A DNA stretch of 64,000 nt, from contig NZ_VIWW01000001.1 of NCBI RefSeq assembly GCF_007829885.1, positions 1,364,001 to 1,428,000 on the forward strand. The letters run 5' to 3'. The DNA comes from Streptomyces brevispora (GTDB taxonomy: Bacteria; Actinomycetota; Actinomycetes; Streptomycetales; Streptomycetaceae). Every line of letters begins with the position of its first letter. Within the stretch, counting starts at the first letter, position 1. Of the stretch, positions 26,299-35,074 are shown in pieces. Both the position numbers and the translations under genes were made by a program. The notes under the pieces were generated by a model. It ran no database searches. It was not told where the DNA came from and saw nothing but the letters and a program-made list of their open reading frames with translations.

Positions 26299-27882
26299 AT
26301 GACGGACGAACAGCGCGACGCGACACCCGGCGGAGGAATCCCGCAGGCGCCCCGGCTGCCGATGCTTCTGGAGGCGGTGCTGAGCGTCGGCACCGATCTC
26401 GAACTACGGTCCACCCTGCAGCAGATCATCGACGCCGCCACCGCGCTCACCGAGGCCCGCTACGGGGTGCTGGGGGTTCTGGACCCCGAGCGCGGCACCA
26501 TCGGCGAACTGTTCGTCTCCGGGCTGAGCGACGCCGAACGGGAAGCCATCGGCGACTACCCGGACGGCCACTCGGGCATGCTCGGCGCGCTCATCGACGA
26601 GTCGGGGCCGCTGCGCTCCGACGACGTGACCACCGACCCCCGCTCCACCGGGGTGCCGCCCGGGCATCCCCCGACGCGCTCGTTCCTCGGCGCCCCGATC
26701 CGGGTGCACAACGAGGTGTTCGGGAACATCTACCTCACCGAGAAGAGCACCGCGCACTTCACCGACACCGACACGGCGCTCCTGCGGATCCTCGCCTCGC
26801 AGGCCGGGATCGCGATCGGCAACGCCCGGCTGTACGAGACGGCCCGGCAGCGGGAACGCTGGATCGAGGGCGCGGCCGCGGTCACCAACACCCTGCTGAC
26901 CAGGAAGAACGCCGCCGACGCCCTGACCACCGTGGCAGAACGGGCCAGGATCCTCAGCGACGCGGCAGCCGGGGTGATCCTCCAGCCGACCGAGGAGGGC
27001 GGGATGGAGATCGTCGCCGCCTCCACACTCGACGATCCGGCCGGTCTGGTGGGCACCGCCATCGCACCCGGCTCCCCCGTCCTGGTCCAGCTGCTGGGCG
27101 GCGAGCCGGTCTTCATCGAGGACTCGTCGACCGATCCCCTGATGACGACGCCCGTACGGTCCCGGTTCGGGCCCAGCATGCTGCTTCCGCTGCAGAGCGG
27201 CGGGCGGCTCATCGGCACCCTCGCCCTGCCCCGGCGGCGCGGCGGCCGCCCGTACACGGCCACGGACCGGCTGCTGGCCTCGCAGTTCGCCTCGCAGGCC
27301 GCACTCGCGCTGGTCCTGGCGGACTCCCAGCACGACCGCGAGCAGCTCGCGGTGTACGAGGACCGGGACCGGATCGCCCGCGATCTGCACGATCTCGTCG
27401 TCCAGCGGCTGTTCGCCACCGAAATGATGCTGGAGTCGACCCGCCGCCGGGCCGGTGGCGGGGAGACCGACGAGCTGCTCGGCAGGGCCGTCGACGAGCT
27501 GGACTCCACGATCCAGGAGGTGCGGACGACCATCTTCGCCCTCCAGCAGCCGCCCGCCGAGGCCCCCACCACCTTCCGCGGTCAGGTGCTGCGGGAGACC
27601 CGGGGCGCGGCCGCGGTGCTCGGTTTCCAGCCGTCGGTGCGCTTCACCGGGGCGGTGGACGCCCTGGTGCGGGAGCCGGTGGGCGAGCAGCTGCTCGCCG
27701 CGCTGCGCGGGGCGCTGGCGGCCGCGCACCGGCGGACCGGGGTGTCGGAGATCGAGGTGGAGGTCGATGCGACGGCCGTGCTGCCCGACGGCAGGGCCGC
27801 GGTCCGGCTGACGGTCGACGACGACGGCCGGGAACGGGACGGCTCGCGCCCGCCGGCCGTCATCTGGCAGGCGCCGCTCTGA
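26299..27882 (+). CDS. Tandem-GAF sensor histidine kinase with a degenerate ATPase end
   Basis: A 527-residue DevS-like protein with two GAF domains (about residues 25-185 and 205-345) and a HisKA_3 dimerization segment in which His364 (RIARDLHDLVVQRLF) is the expected phospho-acceptor. The remaining 140 residues should be the HATPase domain, but no N, G1 or G2 box can be seen and the protein stops soon after LTVDDDGRERDG. It may therefore be unable to bind ATP and may depend on another kinase. It starts 21 bp after mbl and its end overlaps the convergent lrp gene by 23 bp. No response regulator is next to it. Confidence 0.85.
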   Translation: MTDEQRDATPGGGIPQAPRLPMLLEAVLSVGTDLELRSTLQQIIDAATALTEARYGVLGVLDPERGTIGELFVSGLSDAEREAIGDYPDGHSGMLGALIDESGPLRSDDVTTDPRSTGVPPGHPPTRSFLGAPIRVHNEVFGNIYLTEKSTAHFTDTDTALLRILASQAGIAIGNARLYETARQRERWIEGAAAVTNTLLTRKNAADALTTVAERARILSDAAAGVILQPTEEGGMEIVAASTLDDPAGLVGTAIAPGSPVLVQLLGGEPVFIEDSSTDPLMTTPVRSRFGPSMLLPLQSGGRLIGTLALPRRRGGRPYTATDRLLASQFASQAALALVLADSQHDREQLAVYEDRDRIARDLHDLVVQRLFATEMMLESTRRRAGGGETDELLGRAVDELDSTIQEVRTTIFALQQPPAEAPTTFRGQVLRETRGAAAVLGFQPSVRFTGAVDALVREPVGEQLLAALRGALAAAHRRTGVSEIEVEVDATAVLPDGRAAVRLTVDDDGRERDGSRPPAVIWQAPL

Positions 27883-28291
27883 GCGCGACCCGGGTGTTGG
27901 AGTGGGCGACGCCCGCCTCCCGCCTGAGTCTGCGCAGCAGTGCGTCCAGCGCCGCGGTGTCGGCGGCGGTGGCGCGGACGAGATAGTCGTGCCCGCCCGT
28001 CACGTGCACCACCTCGGTGATCCCGGGCAGGGTCAGCACCGCCCGCTCGAAGACCTCGTTGGTGGTGTCCATCCGCAGCGTCACGTCGATGAAGACGACA
28101 AGACCGGTCCGGGTGTCGGCGGCGGGGTCGACGATCACGGTGAAGCCGCGGATGACACCGTCCCGGCGCAGCCGCCGCACCCGGTCGGCGGCCGCGTTGG
28201 CGCTGAGCCCGACCCGTGCGCCCAGATCCCGGTACGAGATCCGCGCGTCCTCCTGGAGAACGCCGAGGATTTCCCTGTCCAGACGATCCAT
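27860..28291 (-). CDS. Lrp/AsnC-family transcriptional regulator
   Basis: A 143-residue Lrp-type regulator with an N-terminal helix-turn-helix (ISYRDLGARVGLSANAAADR) and a C-terminal RAM/effector domain with VVHVTGGHDYLVRATA. These proteins respond to amino acids and form octamers. It is divergent from an MFS transporter 125 bp away, the probable target. The 3' end overlaps the kinase gene on the other strand. Confidence 0.92.
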   Translation of the reverse strand: MDRLDREILGVLQEDARISYRDLGARVGLSANAAADRVRRLRRDGVIRGFTVIVDPAADTRTGLVVFIDVTLRMDTTNEVFERAVLTLPGITEVVHVTGGHDYLVRATAADTAALDALLRRLRREAGVAHSNTRVALRAAPAR

Positions 28292-28415
28292 ACCGCGATT
28301 GTCTCAGCTTCCGGGTGACAGTGACTGCTCAGGCGCCCGTCGGCGGCGGCCGCCCCCGTTCCCGCATGGAGCAGGCCGACGGGCCCGGAACCGGCTTCCG
28401 CCCTTGACTGGCACC

Positions 28416-29627
28416 GTGGACACAGCCGTCAAGCAGCCCGCCGTGCCGGACACCGCGCAGCCACCCGGCGCCTACCGCAACCTCGCGATGGCCACGATCG
28501 GCTTCGCGCTCACCTTCTGGGCGTGGAATCTGATCGCGCCCATGTCCGGGGACTACAAGGACCGGCTGGGACTGAGTTCGTTCCAGCAGTCGCTGCTGGT
28601 CGCCGTGCCGGTGCTGGTCGGCTCGCTGGGCCGGATCCCGGTCGGCGCGCTCACCGACAAGTATGGTGCGCGGCTGATGTTCCCGCTGATCTCGGCGCTG
28701 ACCGTCGTACCGGTGCTGCTGCTGATCCCGGCGAAGGACTCCTACGGCGCGATGCTGGTCGTGGGCTTCCTGCTGGGTCTGGGCGGCACGACGTTCGCGA
28801 TCGGCATCCCGCTGGTCAACTCGTGGTTCCCGCCCTCCGAACGAGGCCTCGCCCTCGGTGTGTTCGGCATGGGCATGGGCGGCGTGGCGCTGTCCGGGTA
28901 CTTCACCCCGCGGATCGCCGAGCACGGCCACAACCTGCCGTTCCTCGTGGTCGCCGGAGCGCTCGTGGTGTACGCGGCGCTGGCGGCGGTGCTGGTCGGC
29001 GACCGGCCCGGCCGGCAGGTCCCGACCGGCACACCGGCCCGTCGGCTGGCTGCGGCGGGGCGGCTGCGGGTCACCTGGGAGCTGTCGGCGCTGTACGCGA
29101 TCGGCTTCGGCGGCATCGTGGCGTTCGGCGTCTATCTGCCGACGTACCTGAAGACCTGGTACGACCTCTCGCCGACCGACGCCGGAACGAAGTCCGCCGG
29201 ATTCGCCCTGGTCACGGTGGTCTTCCGGCCGATCGGTGGCTGGCTCTCGGACCGGATCCACCCGGCGCTGGTCTCCTCGGCGGCGCTCGGAGTGGCCGCC
29301 CTGATGGCGATCGTCCAGGCCTTCGACCCGAAGCTGATGCCCGGCGGCACGATCGCGCTGCTGATCATGGCGGCCGGGCTGGGTGCCGCGAGCGGCAGCG
29401 TCTTCGCCCTGGTCTCGCAGGTGACACCGCAGGCGAAGGTGGGCAGCGTCACCGGGATCGTCGGCGCGATGGGCGGACTCGGCGGCTTCGTGCCGCCGCT
29501 GGTGATGGGCGCGATCTACAGCGAGAAGGGTTCCTACTCGATCGGCTTCATGCTGCTGTCCGACCTGGCACTGGCCGGCTGTGTGTACGCGTACGGGCGG
29601 ATGCGGAACATCCCGCGGGACGCCTGA
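28416..29627 (+). CDS. MFS transporter, nitrate/nitrite (NarK/NasA) type
   Basis: A 403-residue major facilitator with twelve predicted helices. It shows the nitrate-porter signatures: FALTFWAWNLIAPM in helix 1, the glycine-rich GLGGTTFAIGIPLVNSWFPP, and the second signature GIVGAMGGLGGFVPPLVMG. It should import nitrate or exchange nitrate and nitrite at the membrane. The GTG at 28416 was chosen; a TTG at 28404 is the alternative. No nitrate reductase is nearby. A large hairpin follows. Confidence 0.85.
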   Translation: MDTAVKQPAVPDTAQPPGAYRNLAMATIGFALTFWAWNLIAPMSGDYKDRLGLSSFQQSLLVAVPVLVGSLGRIPVGALTDKYGARLMFPLISALTVVPVLLLIPAKDSYGAMLVVGFLLGLGGTTFAIGIPLVNSWFPPSERGLALGVFGMGMGGVALSGYFTPRIAEHGHNLPFLVVAGALVVYAALAAVLVGDRPGRQVPTGTPARRLAAAGRLRVTWELSALYAIGFGGIVAFGVYLPTYLKTWYDLSPTDAGTKSAGFALVTVVFRPIGGWLSDRIHPALVSSAALGVAALMAIVQAFDPKLMPGGTIALLIMAAGLGAASGSVFALVSQVTPQAKVGSVTGIVGAMGGLGGFVPPLVMGAIYSEKGSYSIGFMLLSDLALAGCVYAYGRMRNIPRDA

Positions 29628-29640
29628 GGCCCGGTCCGCC

Positions 29641-29694
29641 GGCGCACGACGAACGGCAGCGTCCTGGCGGGGACGCTGCCGTTCGTCGTGCGCC
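29641..29694 (+). terminator. Terminator after the nitrate-type transporter
   Basis: A perfect 24-bp inverted repeat (29641-29664 with 29671-29694) and a 6-nt loop, 13 bp after the stop codon. Confidence 0.93.
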
Positions 29695-29860
29695 GGTTCA
29701 GCCCCTTGCCGCGGGCCGGTTCAGTGTGTGCTGGCGACGCAAAATTAATAAGTCAAGGTCGTATCCAAATCCCCGCAGGATGTCCTCTCCAGCCATCCGC
29801 CGCCGGTTCGAGAGAGGTATGGGGTCGAAAGCGCTTCACCGATCTAGGGTTCACAGGGTG

Positions 29861-31378
29861 ATGCCACTCCTGCCTGAACTCCAGAACCCGGCCGGCCCTA
29901 CGGCCGCCCGCGAAGCCGTCCGGTTCGGCGAACACCGCCTCACCTACGCGCAGTTGGCCGCTGCCGCGGACGCGCTCGCGGCCCGGATCGCCGACGCCGG
30001 ACGGGTCGCCGTCTGGGCCACCCCGGCCCCGGAGACCGTGGTCGCGGTGGTCGCCGCGCTACGGGCTGGGGTACCGGCCGTACCGCTCAACCCGAGGACG
30101 GGCGAGCGGGAGCTGGCCCATGTCGTCGCCGACAGCGCGCCCTCCGTGGTGCTGGCCGCGCCCGGTGACGTACTGCCGCCCGCGCTGGCCGCGTTGACGC
30201 GGGTGGACGTGGACCCGGCCACCGCCGGACCGGCCGGCTCCGCGCTCACCTCCACGTTCGCCTCCACGTTCGCCGAGCCCTCCCCCGAGTCGCCCGCCCT
30301 GATCGTGTACACCTCCGGCACCACCGGCCCGCCCAAGGGGGCGGTCCTGCCGCGCCGGGCGATCGCCGCCTCCCTGGACGCGCTGGAGGACGCCTGGCAG
30401 TGGACCGGTGACGACGTACTCGTCCACGCGCTGCCGCTGTTCCATGTGCACGGCCTGATCCTCGGCATCCTCGGCCCGCTGCGGCGGGGCGGTTCGGTGC
30501 GCCATCTCGGCCGGTTCTCCACCGAGGGCGTGGCCCGGGAACTGGAGTCGGGCGGCACGATGCTGTTCGGTGTGCCGACGATGTACCACCGGCTCGCGGA
30601 AGCGCTTGCCCGCCCCACCGCGTCCGGAGAGCCCACCTCGTCCGCCGGGCCCACCGCGTCCGCCGGGCTCGCGAAGGCTCTGGCGGGCGCCCGGCTGCTG
30701 GTCTCCGGATCGGCCGCGCTGCCGGTCCACGACCACGAGCGGATCGTGGCGGCGACCGGCCGCCGGGTCATCGAGCGGTACGGCATGACGGAGACGCTCA
30801 TGAACACGGGCGTGCGGGCCGACGGCGAACCGCGCCCCGGCACCGTCGGCGCCCCGCTGCGCGGCGTCGAGCTCCGTCTGGTCGAGGAGGACGGCAGCGC
30901 CCTCGCCGACCCCGCGTCCATCGGCGAGATCCAGGTGCGCGGCCCGAACCTGTTCACCGGCTACCTCAACCGCCCCGACGCGACGGCCGCCGCGCTCACC
31001 GCCGACGGCTGGTTCCGTACCGGGGACATGGCCACCCTCGACCCCGACGGGTACGTGCGGATCGTCGGCCGCAGGGCCACCGACCTCATCAAGAGCGGCG
31101 GCTACAAGATCGGCGCGGGCGAGATCGAGAACGCGCTCCTGGACCACCCGGGCGTCCGCGAGGCCGCCGTCACCGGCGAACCCGACCCGGACCTGGGCGA
31201 GCGGATCGTCGCCTGGGTGGTGCCGGCCGATCCCGCCGCCCCGCCCCCGGCCGGTGAACTCGCCGACCATGTGGCGGCCCTGCTCTCCCCGCACAAGCGG
31301 CCCCGCACGGTCCGCTACCTGGACGCGCTGCCGCGCAACGACCTGGGCAAGATCATGAAGCGGTCGCTCCATGGCTGA
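29861..31378 (+). CDS. matB: Malonyl-CoA synthetase (acyl-CoA ligase family)
   Basis: A 505-residue adenylating ligase of the MatB type. The AMP/phosphate loop is LIVYTSGTTGPPKGAVLPRR, motif A5 is IERYGMTET, and the C-terminal catalytic Lys is in RNDLGKIMKRSLHG. MatB activates malonate and methylmalonate, feeding fatty acid and polyketide extender units. The assignment to MatB rather than another ligase rests on overall similarity and on the next gene, a carboxyltransferase that overlaps by 8 bp. The ATG at 29861 directly follows a GTG at 29858; either could start. The upstream region 29740-29790 is AT-rich and probably holds the promoter. Confidence 0.85.
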   Translation: MPLLPELQNPAGPTAAREAVRFGEHRLTYAQLAAAADALAARIADAGRVAVWATPAPETVVAVVAALRAGVPAVPLNPRTGERELAHVVADSAPSVVLAAPGDVLPPALAALTRVDVDPATAGPAGSALTSTFASTFAEPSPESPALIVYTSGTTGPPKGAVLPRRAIAASLDALEDAWQWTGDDVLVHALPLFHVHGLILGILGPLRRGGSVRHLGRFSTEGVARELESGGTMLFGVPTMYHRLAEALARPTASGEPTSSAGPTASAGLAKALAGARLLVSGSAALPVHDHERIVAATGRRVIERYGMTETLMNTGVRADGEPRPGTVGAPLRGVELRLVEEDGSALADPASIGEIQVRGPNLFTGYLNRPDATAAALTADGWFRTGDMATLDPDGYVRIVGRRATDLIKSGGYKIGAGEIENALLDHPGVREAAVTGEPDPDLGERIVAWVVPADPAAPPPAGELADHVAALLSPHKRPRTVRYLDALPRNDLGKIMKRSLHG

Positions 31379-32828
31379 CCGGCTCTCGGCCCGTGGCGCG
31401 ATCGCCGCCGTCACCGCCGACTTCACCGAGTCCACCGACCGGCACGAGGACACCGCGGCCGACGGACCGCTCGGCTGGACGGGATACGCGGACTCCCGGG
31501 CGCGGGCCACCGCCCGCACCGGCGAGCGGGAATCCGTCGTGCACGGCCTCGCCCGCATCGGCGGGCAGCCCTGTGTCCTGGTCTCGTTCGAGTTCGGGTT
31601 CCTCGGCGGCTCGCTCGGGCAGCGCACCGGGGACCGTCTGGAAGCGGCGTACGAGGAAGCCGTGACCCGGCGGCTCCCACTCGTCTCGCTGATCGCCACG
31701 GGCGGCAGCCGGATGCAGGAGGGCATGATCGCGCTCACCCAGCTGCACCGGGTGGCCCGTGCGTCGGCGCGGCTGCGGGCGGCCGGTCCGGCGCAGCTCG
31801 CGGTCCTGCGCGACCCGACGACCGGCGGCGGCTGGGCGACCCTGGGCGCGGGCGCCGATGTGATCCTGGCGCTGCCGGGGGCCCAGGTCGGGTTCGCCGG
31901 TTCCCGGGTGCGGCCGCCCGGCGCGGACCCGCTCGCGTACACCGCCGAGGGTCAGTTGGCGGCCGGCCAGATCGACGCGATCGTGCCGCCGGAGGAGCTG
32001 GCCGCCACCCTGGGCCACTGGCTGGGCGTGCTCGCCCACCGCGACTCCGCGCCGGTGCCGGCGCCGGTGCCGGCCGCGCTCTCCATGACCGGGGGTCCCG
32101 CGCCCGCGCCGGTCCCCGCCGCGCTCTCCGCGACCGGGCTGCCCCGGACCGGCTGGGACGCCGTGGTCCTGGCCCGCTCCGCGTCCAGGCCGCGCGCCGA
32201 GGCGTACCTGGACGCCTACTTCGGGATACGGCTCCCGGTCCACGGGGACCGCTGCGGGGGTACGGACCCCGGGCTGCTCTGCGGATTCGGGCTGCACGAG
32301 GGTCGGCCCGTCGCGTATGTCGCCCAGTGCGGCACCGCGACCCGCCCAGCGGGCTACCGGACCGCGGCCCGGGTGATCAGGCTGGCCGACCGGCTCGGCG
32401 TCCCGGTCCTCACGCTGGTCGACACCCCGGGCGCCGCCAACGACGCCGAGGCGGAACGGGCCGGTGCGGGTGCGGCCATCGCCGACGCCTTCACGGCGAT
32501 CGCGGCCGCCCGGGTCCCCGTCACCACCCTGGTGATCGGCGAGGGCGGTTCGGGCGGCGCACTGGCCCTGGCCGCACCGGACAACACCCATGTCACGGCT
32601 GACAGTTACTTCTCGGTCATCGCGCCGGAGCTCGCCGCGGCGATCCTGAAGCGCGGGCCCGGCGAGGTGCGGGCCACCGCGGACCAGCTCCGGCTGCGTC
32701 CGCAGGATCTGGTCGGCCTCGGTGTCGCCCGCTCGGTCGTCGGCCCGGCCCCCGACCCCGGCCCGGACCCGGACCGGGCCGGCGCCCGCCCGGTCGTCGG
32801 TCCGGACCCCGAGCAGGCCCCTGAATGA
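31371..32828 (+). CDS. Fused acyl-CoA carboxylase carboxyltransferase (beta and alpha halves)
   Basis: A 485-residue protein holding both halves of a carboxyltransferase. The N-terminal AccD-like crotonase fold (about residues 30-220) has LIATGGSRMQEGMIALTQLHR. The C-terminal AccA-like half (about 270-465) has LTLVDTPGAANDAEAERAG and VIGEGGSGGALALAA, the oxyanion-hole glycines. It lacks the zinc ribbon of bacterial AccD. A Pro/Ala-rich linker (about 222-255) joins the halves. It probably transfers carboxyl between biotin and an acyl-CoA such as acetyl- or malonyl-CoA, but no biotin carboxylase or carrier gene is adjacent. Translationally coupled to matB. Confidence 0.82.
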   Translation: MADRLSARGAIAAVTADFTESTDRHEDTAADGPLGWTGYADSRARATARTGERESVVHGLARIGGQPCVLVSFEFGFLGGSLGQRTGDRLEAAYEEAVTRRLPLVSLIATGGSRMQEGMIALTQLHRVARASARLRAAGPAQLAVLRDPTTGGGWATLGAGADVILALPGAQVGFAGSRVRPPGADPLAYTAEGQLAAGQIDAIVPPEELAATLGHWLGVLAHRDSAPVPAPVPAALSMTGGPAPAPVPAALSATGLPRTGWDAVVLARSASRPRAEAYLDAYFGIRLPVHGDRCGGTDPGLLCGFGLHEGRPVAYVAQCGTATRPAGYRTAARVIRLADRLGVPVLTLVDTPGAANDAEAERAGAGAAIADAFTAIAAARVPVTTLVIGEGGSGGALALAAPDNTHVTADSYFSVIAPELAAAILKRGPGEVRATADQLRLRPQDLVGLGVARSVVGPAPDPGPDPDRAGARPVVGPDPEQAPE

Positions 32829-32875
32829 GCTCCGGCGGGGCAGGGGCCGGACCGCCCGCCCCCAGGCCGGTCGCG

Positions 32876-33703
32876 TCAGGCCGTCGGAAGGGCCGTGGCC
32901 AGTGAGTTGGCCGCCTGCAGCCCGATGTTCAGACCCGCCGCCGCCGGGTCGTCCGACCAGGGCTGCACCTTGGCGCTGGCCGTGATCCGGCGCATCGCCG
33001 CGGTGGGCGTGCTGCGTGGCGCGAGCCGGCCCGCCCGCCACGCCTCGCGCAGAGCGATGCCCGCGCCCTTGCTGTTGCGGTGGGCCACCCGGAGCGCGGG
33101 AACGAAGTGGACCCGCCCGTCGGCCTGCGCCAGCCGCTCCACCAGGCCGTTGTCGCTCGCCGTGACAACATCGGGAAACCCGTCGGCGGCCAGGAACCGC
33201 TCCGTCCACACCGCGGAGTTGCCGCCCGCGAAGAAGGTCACCTCGCTGTACGCCGCGTGCTGGGCGTAGCGCACCTCGTACCGGTACTGGCGGGCGCGGG
33301 CCACGACGCTGCTGTCGAAGGGGAGCACCCGGCCGGTGACGGCGGCCCGGTCCTCGGTCAGCGCCGAGTCCAGGACGTGGAACCAGTCGGGCAGGGGCCG
33401 GGCGTCGTCGTCGAGGAAGGCCAGCACATCGCCGGTCGCCTCCTTCGCCGCCCAGTTGCGTCCCGCGGCCGCTCCGCGCCGTCGGTCGTTGCGGAGCAGC
33501 CGTACGGGGAAGGGGTGCGCCGCGTCGTCGACCCGGAGCGGGGTCTCGGAGGCGTCGTCGACGAGGATCACCTCGTGGACGATGCCGGTGTCGCAGTCCG
33601 CTATCGCGGTCAGCAGCACCCGGATGTCGGCGGGACGGTTGCGGGTGGCGACCACCACGGAGACCTTCTTGGCGCGGTCCGGTCGCTGTTCGGTCGTGCT
33701 CAT
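32876..33703 (-). CDS. Family 2 glycosyltransferase, last gene of the biosynthetic cluster
   Basis: A 275-residue GT-A fold transferase. VSVVVATRNRPADIRVLL is the nucleotide-binding start, VILVDDASE the first acidic pair and FLDDDARPLPDWFHVL the DxD metal site that holds the nucleotide-sugar. There is no membrane segment. The obvious donor is the uronic or amino-uronic nucleotide-sugar made by the dehydrogenase at 47290. It has an AAGGAG ribosome site and follows an ATP-grasp ligase. The convergent carboxyltransferase gene ends 47 bp away, marking the cluster border. Acceptor unknown. Confidence 0.86.
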   Translation of the reverse strand: MSTTEQRPDRAKKVSVVVATRNRPADIRVLLTAIADCDTGIVHEVILVDDASETPLRVDDAAHPFPVRLLRNDRRRGAAAGRNWAAKEATGDVLAFLDDDARPLPDWFHVLDSALTEDRAAVTGRVLPFDSSVVARARQYRYEVRYAQHAAYSEVTFFAGGNSAVWTERFLAADGFPDVVTASDNGLVERLAQADGRVHFVPALRVAHRNSKGAGIALREAWRAGRLAPRSTPTAAMRRITASAKVQPWSDDPAAAGLNIGLQAANSLATALPTA

Positions 33704-33749
33704 GGCCGTACTCCTTGCGGACGTTCGTCGATGGTCACGGGCTGGGCGG

Positions 33750-35069
33750 TCACGGGGCGGCCCGTCGCAGGTTCGCCGTCGCGGGTTCGCCGTCGCGGGT
33801 TCGCGGTGCCGCGAACGGGTCGAGCACCTCGTCGACCTCTTCGAGGAGGTCCCCGAGCGTGGCCTGCGGCCGCGCCCCTCCGGCCGCCGGTTCGGTGGCG
33901 ATCACGATGCGGGCGGCGGCCTCCCGGGCGCGTCGCACGGCCGTCCCAGTGTCCGCGCCCCGGGCCACGACGTAACCGCAGCGGTCCTCCGACCAGCGCA
34001 GTTCGTGCACGGTGTCACCGGCCGCCACCTGGACGTCGACCTGGACGACCCCGTCGGCCGCCTCCGCCTCCTGGACACCGCTCACCGAGGTGACGACACC
34101 GGGCTCGGCGACCAGGAACCGGATGGCCGCCGCACCGTCGGCCGCGGGGCCGGCGGGCACCGGGTTCTCCTCCAGGGCCAGCCGGTAGGTGCTCTCCTCC
34201 AGGTCCACGCCGTGGACGAGGCGTACGAGATCGTTGATGCGGTCGCCGCCACGCCGGCTGTGCGACTCCACGACGCGGGGCCCGTCGGCGGTGAGGATCA
34301 GCTCGGTGTGTGCCGGGCCGTCCACCAGTCCCACCGCGTCGAGCAGCGCCACCACCATGTCGTGGACGGAGGCGAGGTCGGCGTCCCCGATCCGGGCGGG
34401 CACCACATGCCCCAGCTCGACCACTCCGCCGCCCGTCTCCTTGCCGGTGAGGGCGACGACGGTGTGGGCGCCGGCGGCGGAGAAGGACTCGACACTCAGT
34501 TCGTCCCCGACGAGCAGTTCCTCGACCATGAAGTCCGTCAGGCCGAACTCCTCGCGCCAGGCCCAGGCCCCGTCGACCTCGTCGGGTGACGTGATGACGC
34601 GTACGCCCAGGCTCCCGGAGCCCATCGTCGGCTTGAGCACGGCGGCCCCGTGTGCCTTCACGAAGTCGCGCAGCTCGGCGTGGGCGGGGCCGGTCAGGGT
34701 GCGGACCGGGCCGATGCCCCGTTCGTTCAGCAGCGCGCGCAGCGCGGGCTTGTCGTGCAGCAGCCGGGTGGTCCGGGCGCTGTTGCCGGGCAGGCCCAAC
34801 GCCTCGGTGAGGTGGCCCACGACGGCCTGGGCCGCCTCCGTCTGGGTGAACACCCTTGAGATGGGGCGCTGTTCGTGCAGTACGCGGACGAGCGCGGTGA
34901 CGGTCGGTACGTCCTGGTAGTCGACCAGCAGGAGCTGGGCGCAGTGCTCCACGACGTCCGGGTCGAACGCGGACGGCTTCTGGATGTGCACCACCTCGAA
35001 GCCGAGGCCGGCGGCCTTGCGTACGATGCCGGCCTTGCCGCCGACGACGAGAACGCGGGTTGCGGACAC
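33750..35069 (-). CDS. ATP-grasp amide ligase (L-amino-acid-ligase-like)
   Basis: A 439-residue ATP-grasp enzyme. VLVVGGKAGIVRKAAGLGF is the N-terminal fold, VLKPTMGSGSLGVRVI the glycine-rich ATP lid and VEELLVGDELSVES the adenine-binding strand. The metal-binding block GPAHTELILTADGPRVVES ends in the expected Glu pair. Such enzymes activate a carboxylate as acyl phosphate and join it to an amine, making dipeptides. The GTG at 35069 has a GAGGTGAT ribosome site; a GTG at 35078 overlapping the upstream stop as GTGA is equally plausible. Three 14-bp repeats at 33763-33804 encode its C-terminal tail. A second, different ATP-grasp gene lies at 40603. Confidence 0.86.
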   Translation of the reverse strand: MSATRVLVVGGKAGIVRKAAGLGFEVVHIQKPSAFDPDVVEHCAQLLLVDYQDVPTVTALVRVLHEQRPISRVFTQTEAAQAVVGHLTEALGLPGNSARTTRLLHDKPALRALLNERGIGPVRTLTGPAHAELRDFVKAHGAAVLKPTMGSGSLGVRVITSPDEVDGAWAWREEFGLTDFMVEELLVGDELSVESFSAAGAHTVVALTGKETGGGVVELGHVVPARIGDADLASVHDMVVALLDAVGLVDGPAHTELILTADGPRVVESHSRRGGDRINDLVRLVHGVDLEESTYRLALEENPVPAGPAADGAAAIRFLVAEPGVVTSVSGVQEAEAADGVVQVDVQVAAGDTVHELRWSEDRCGYVVARGADTGTAVRRAREAAARIVIATEPAAGGARPQATLGDLLEEVDEVLDPFAAPRTRDGEPATANLRRAAP

Positions 35070-35074
35070 GGGGA

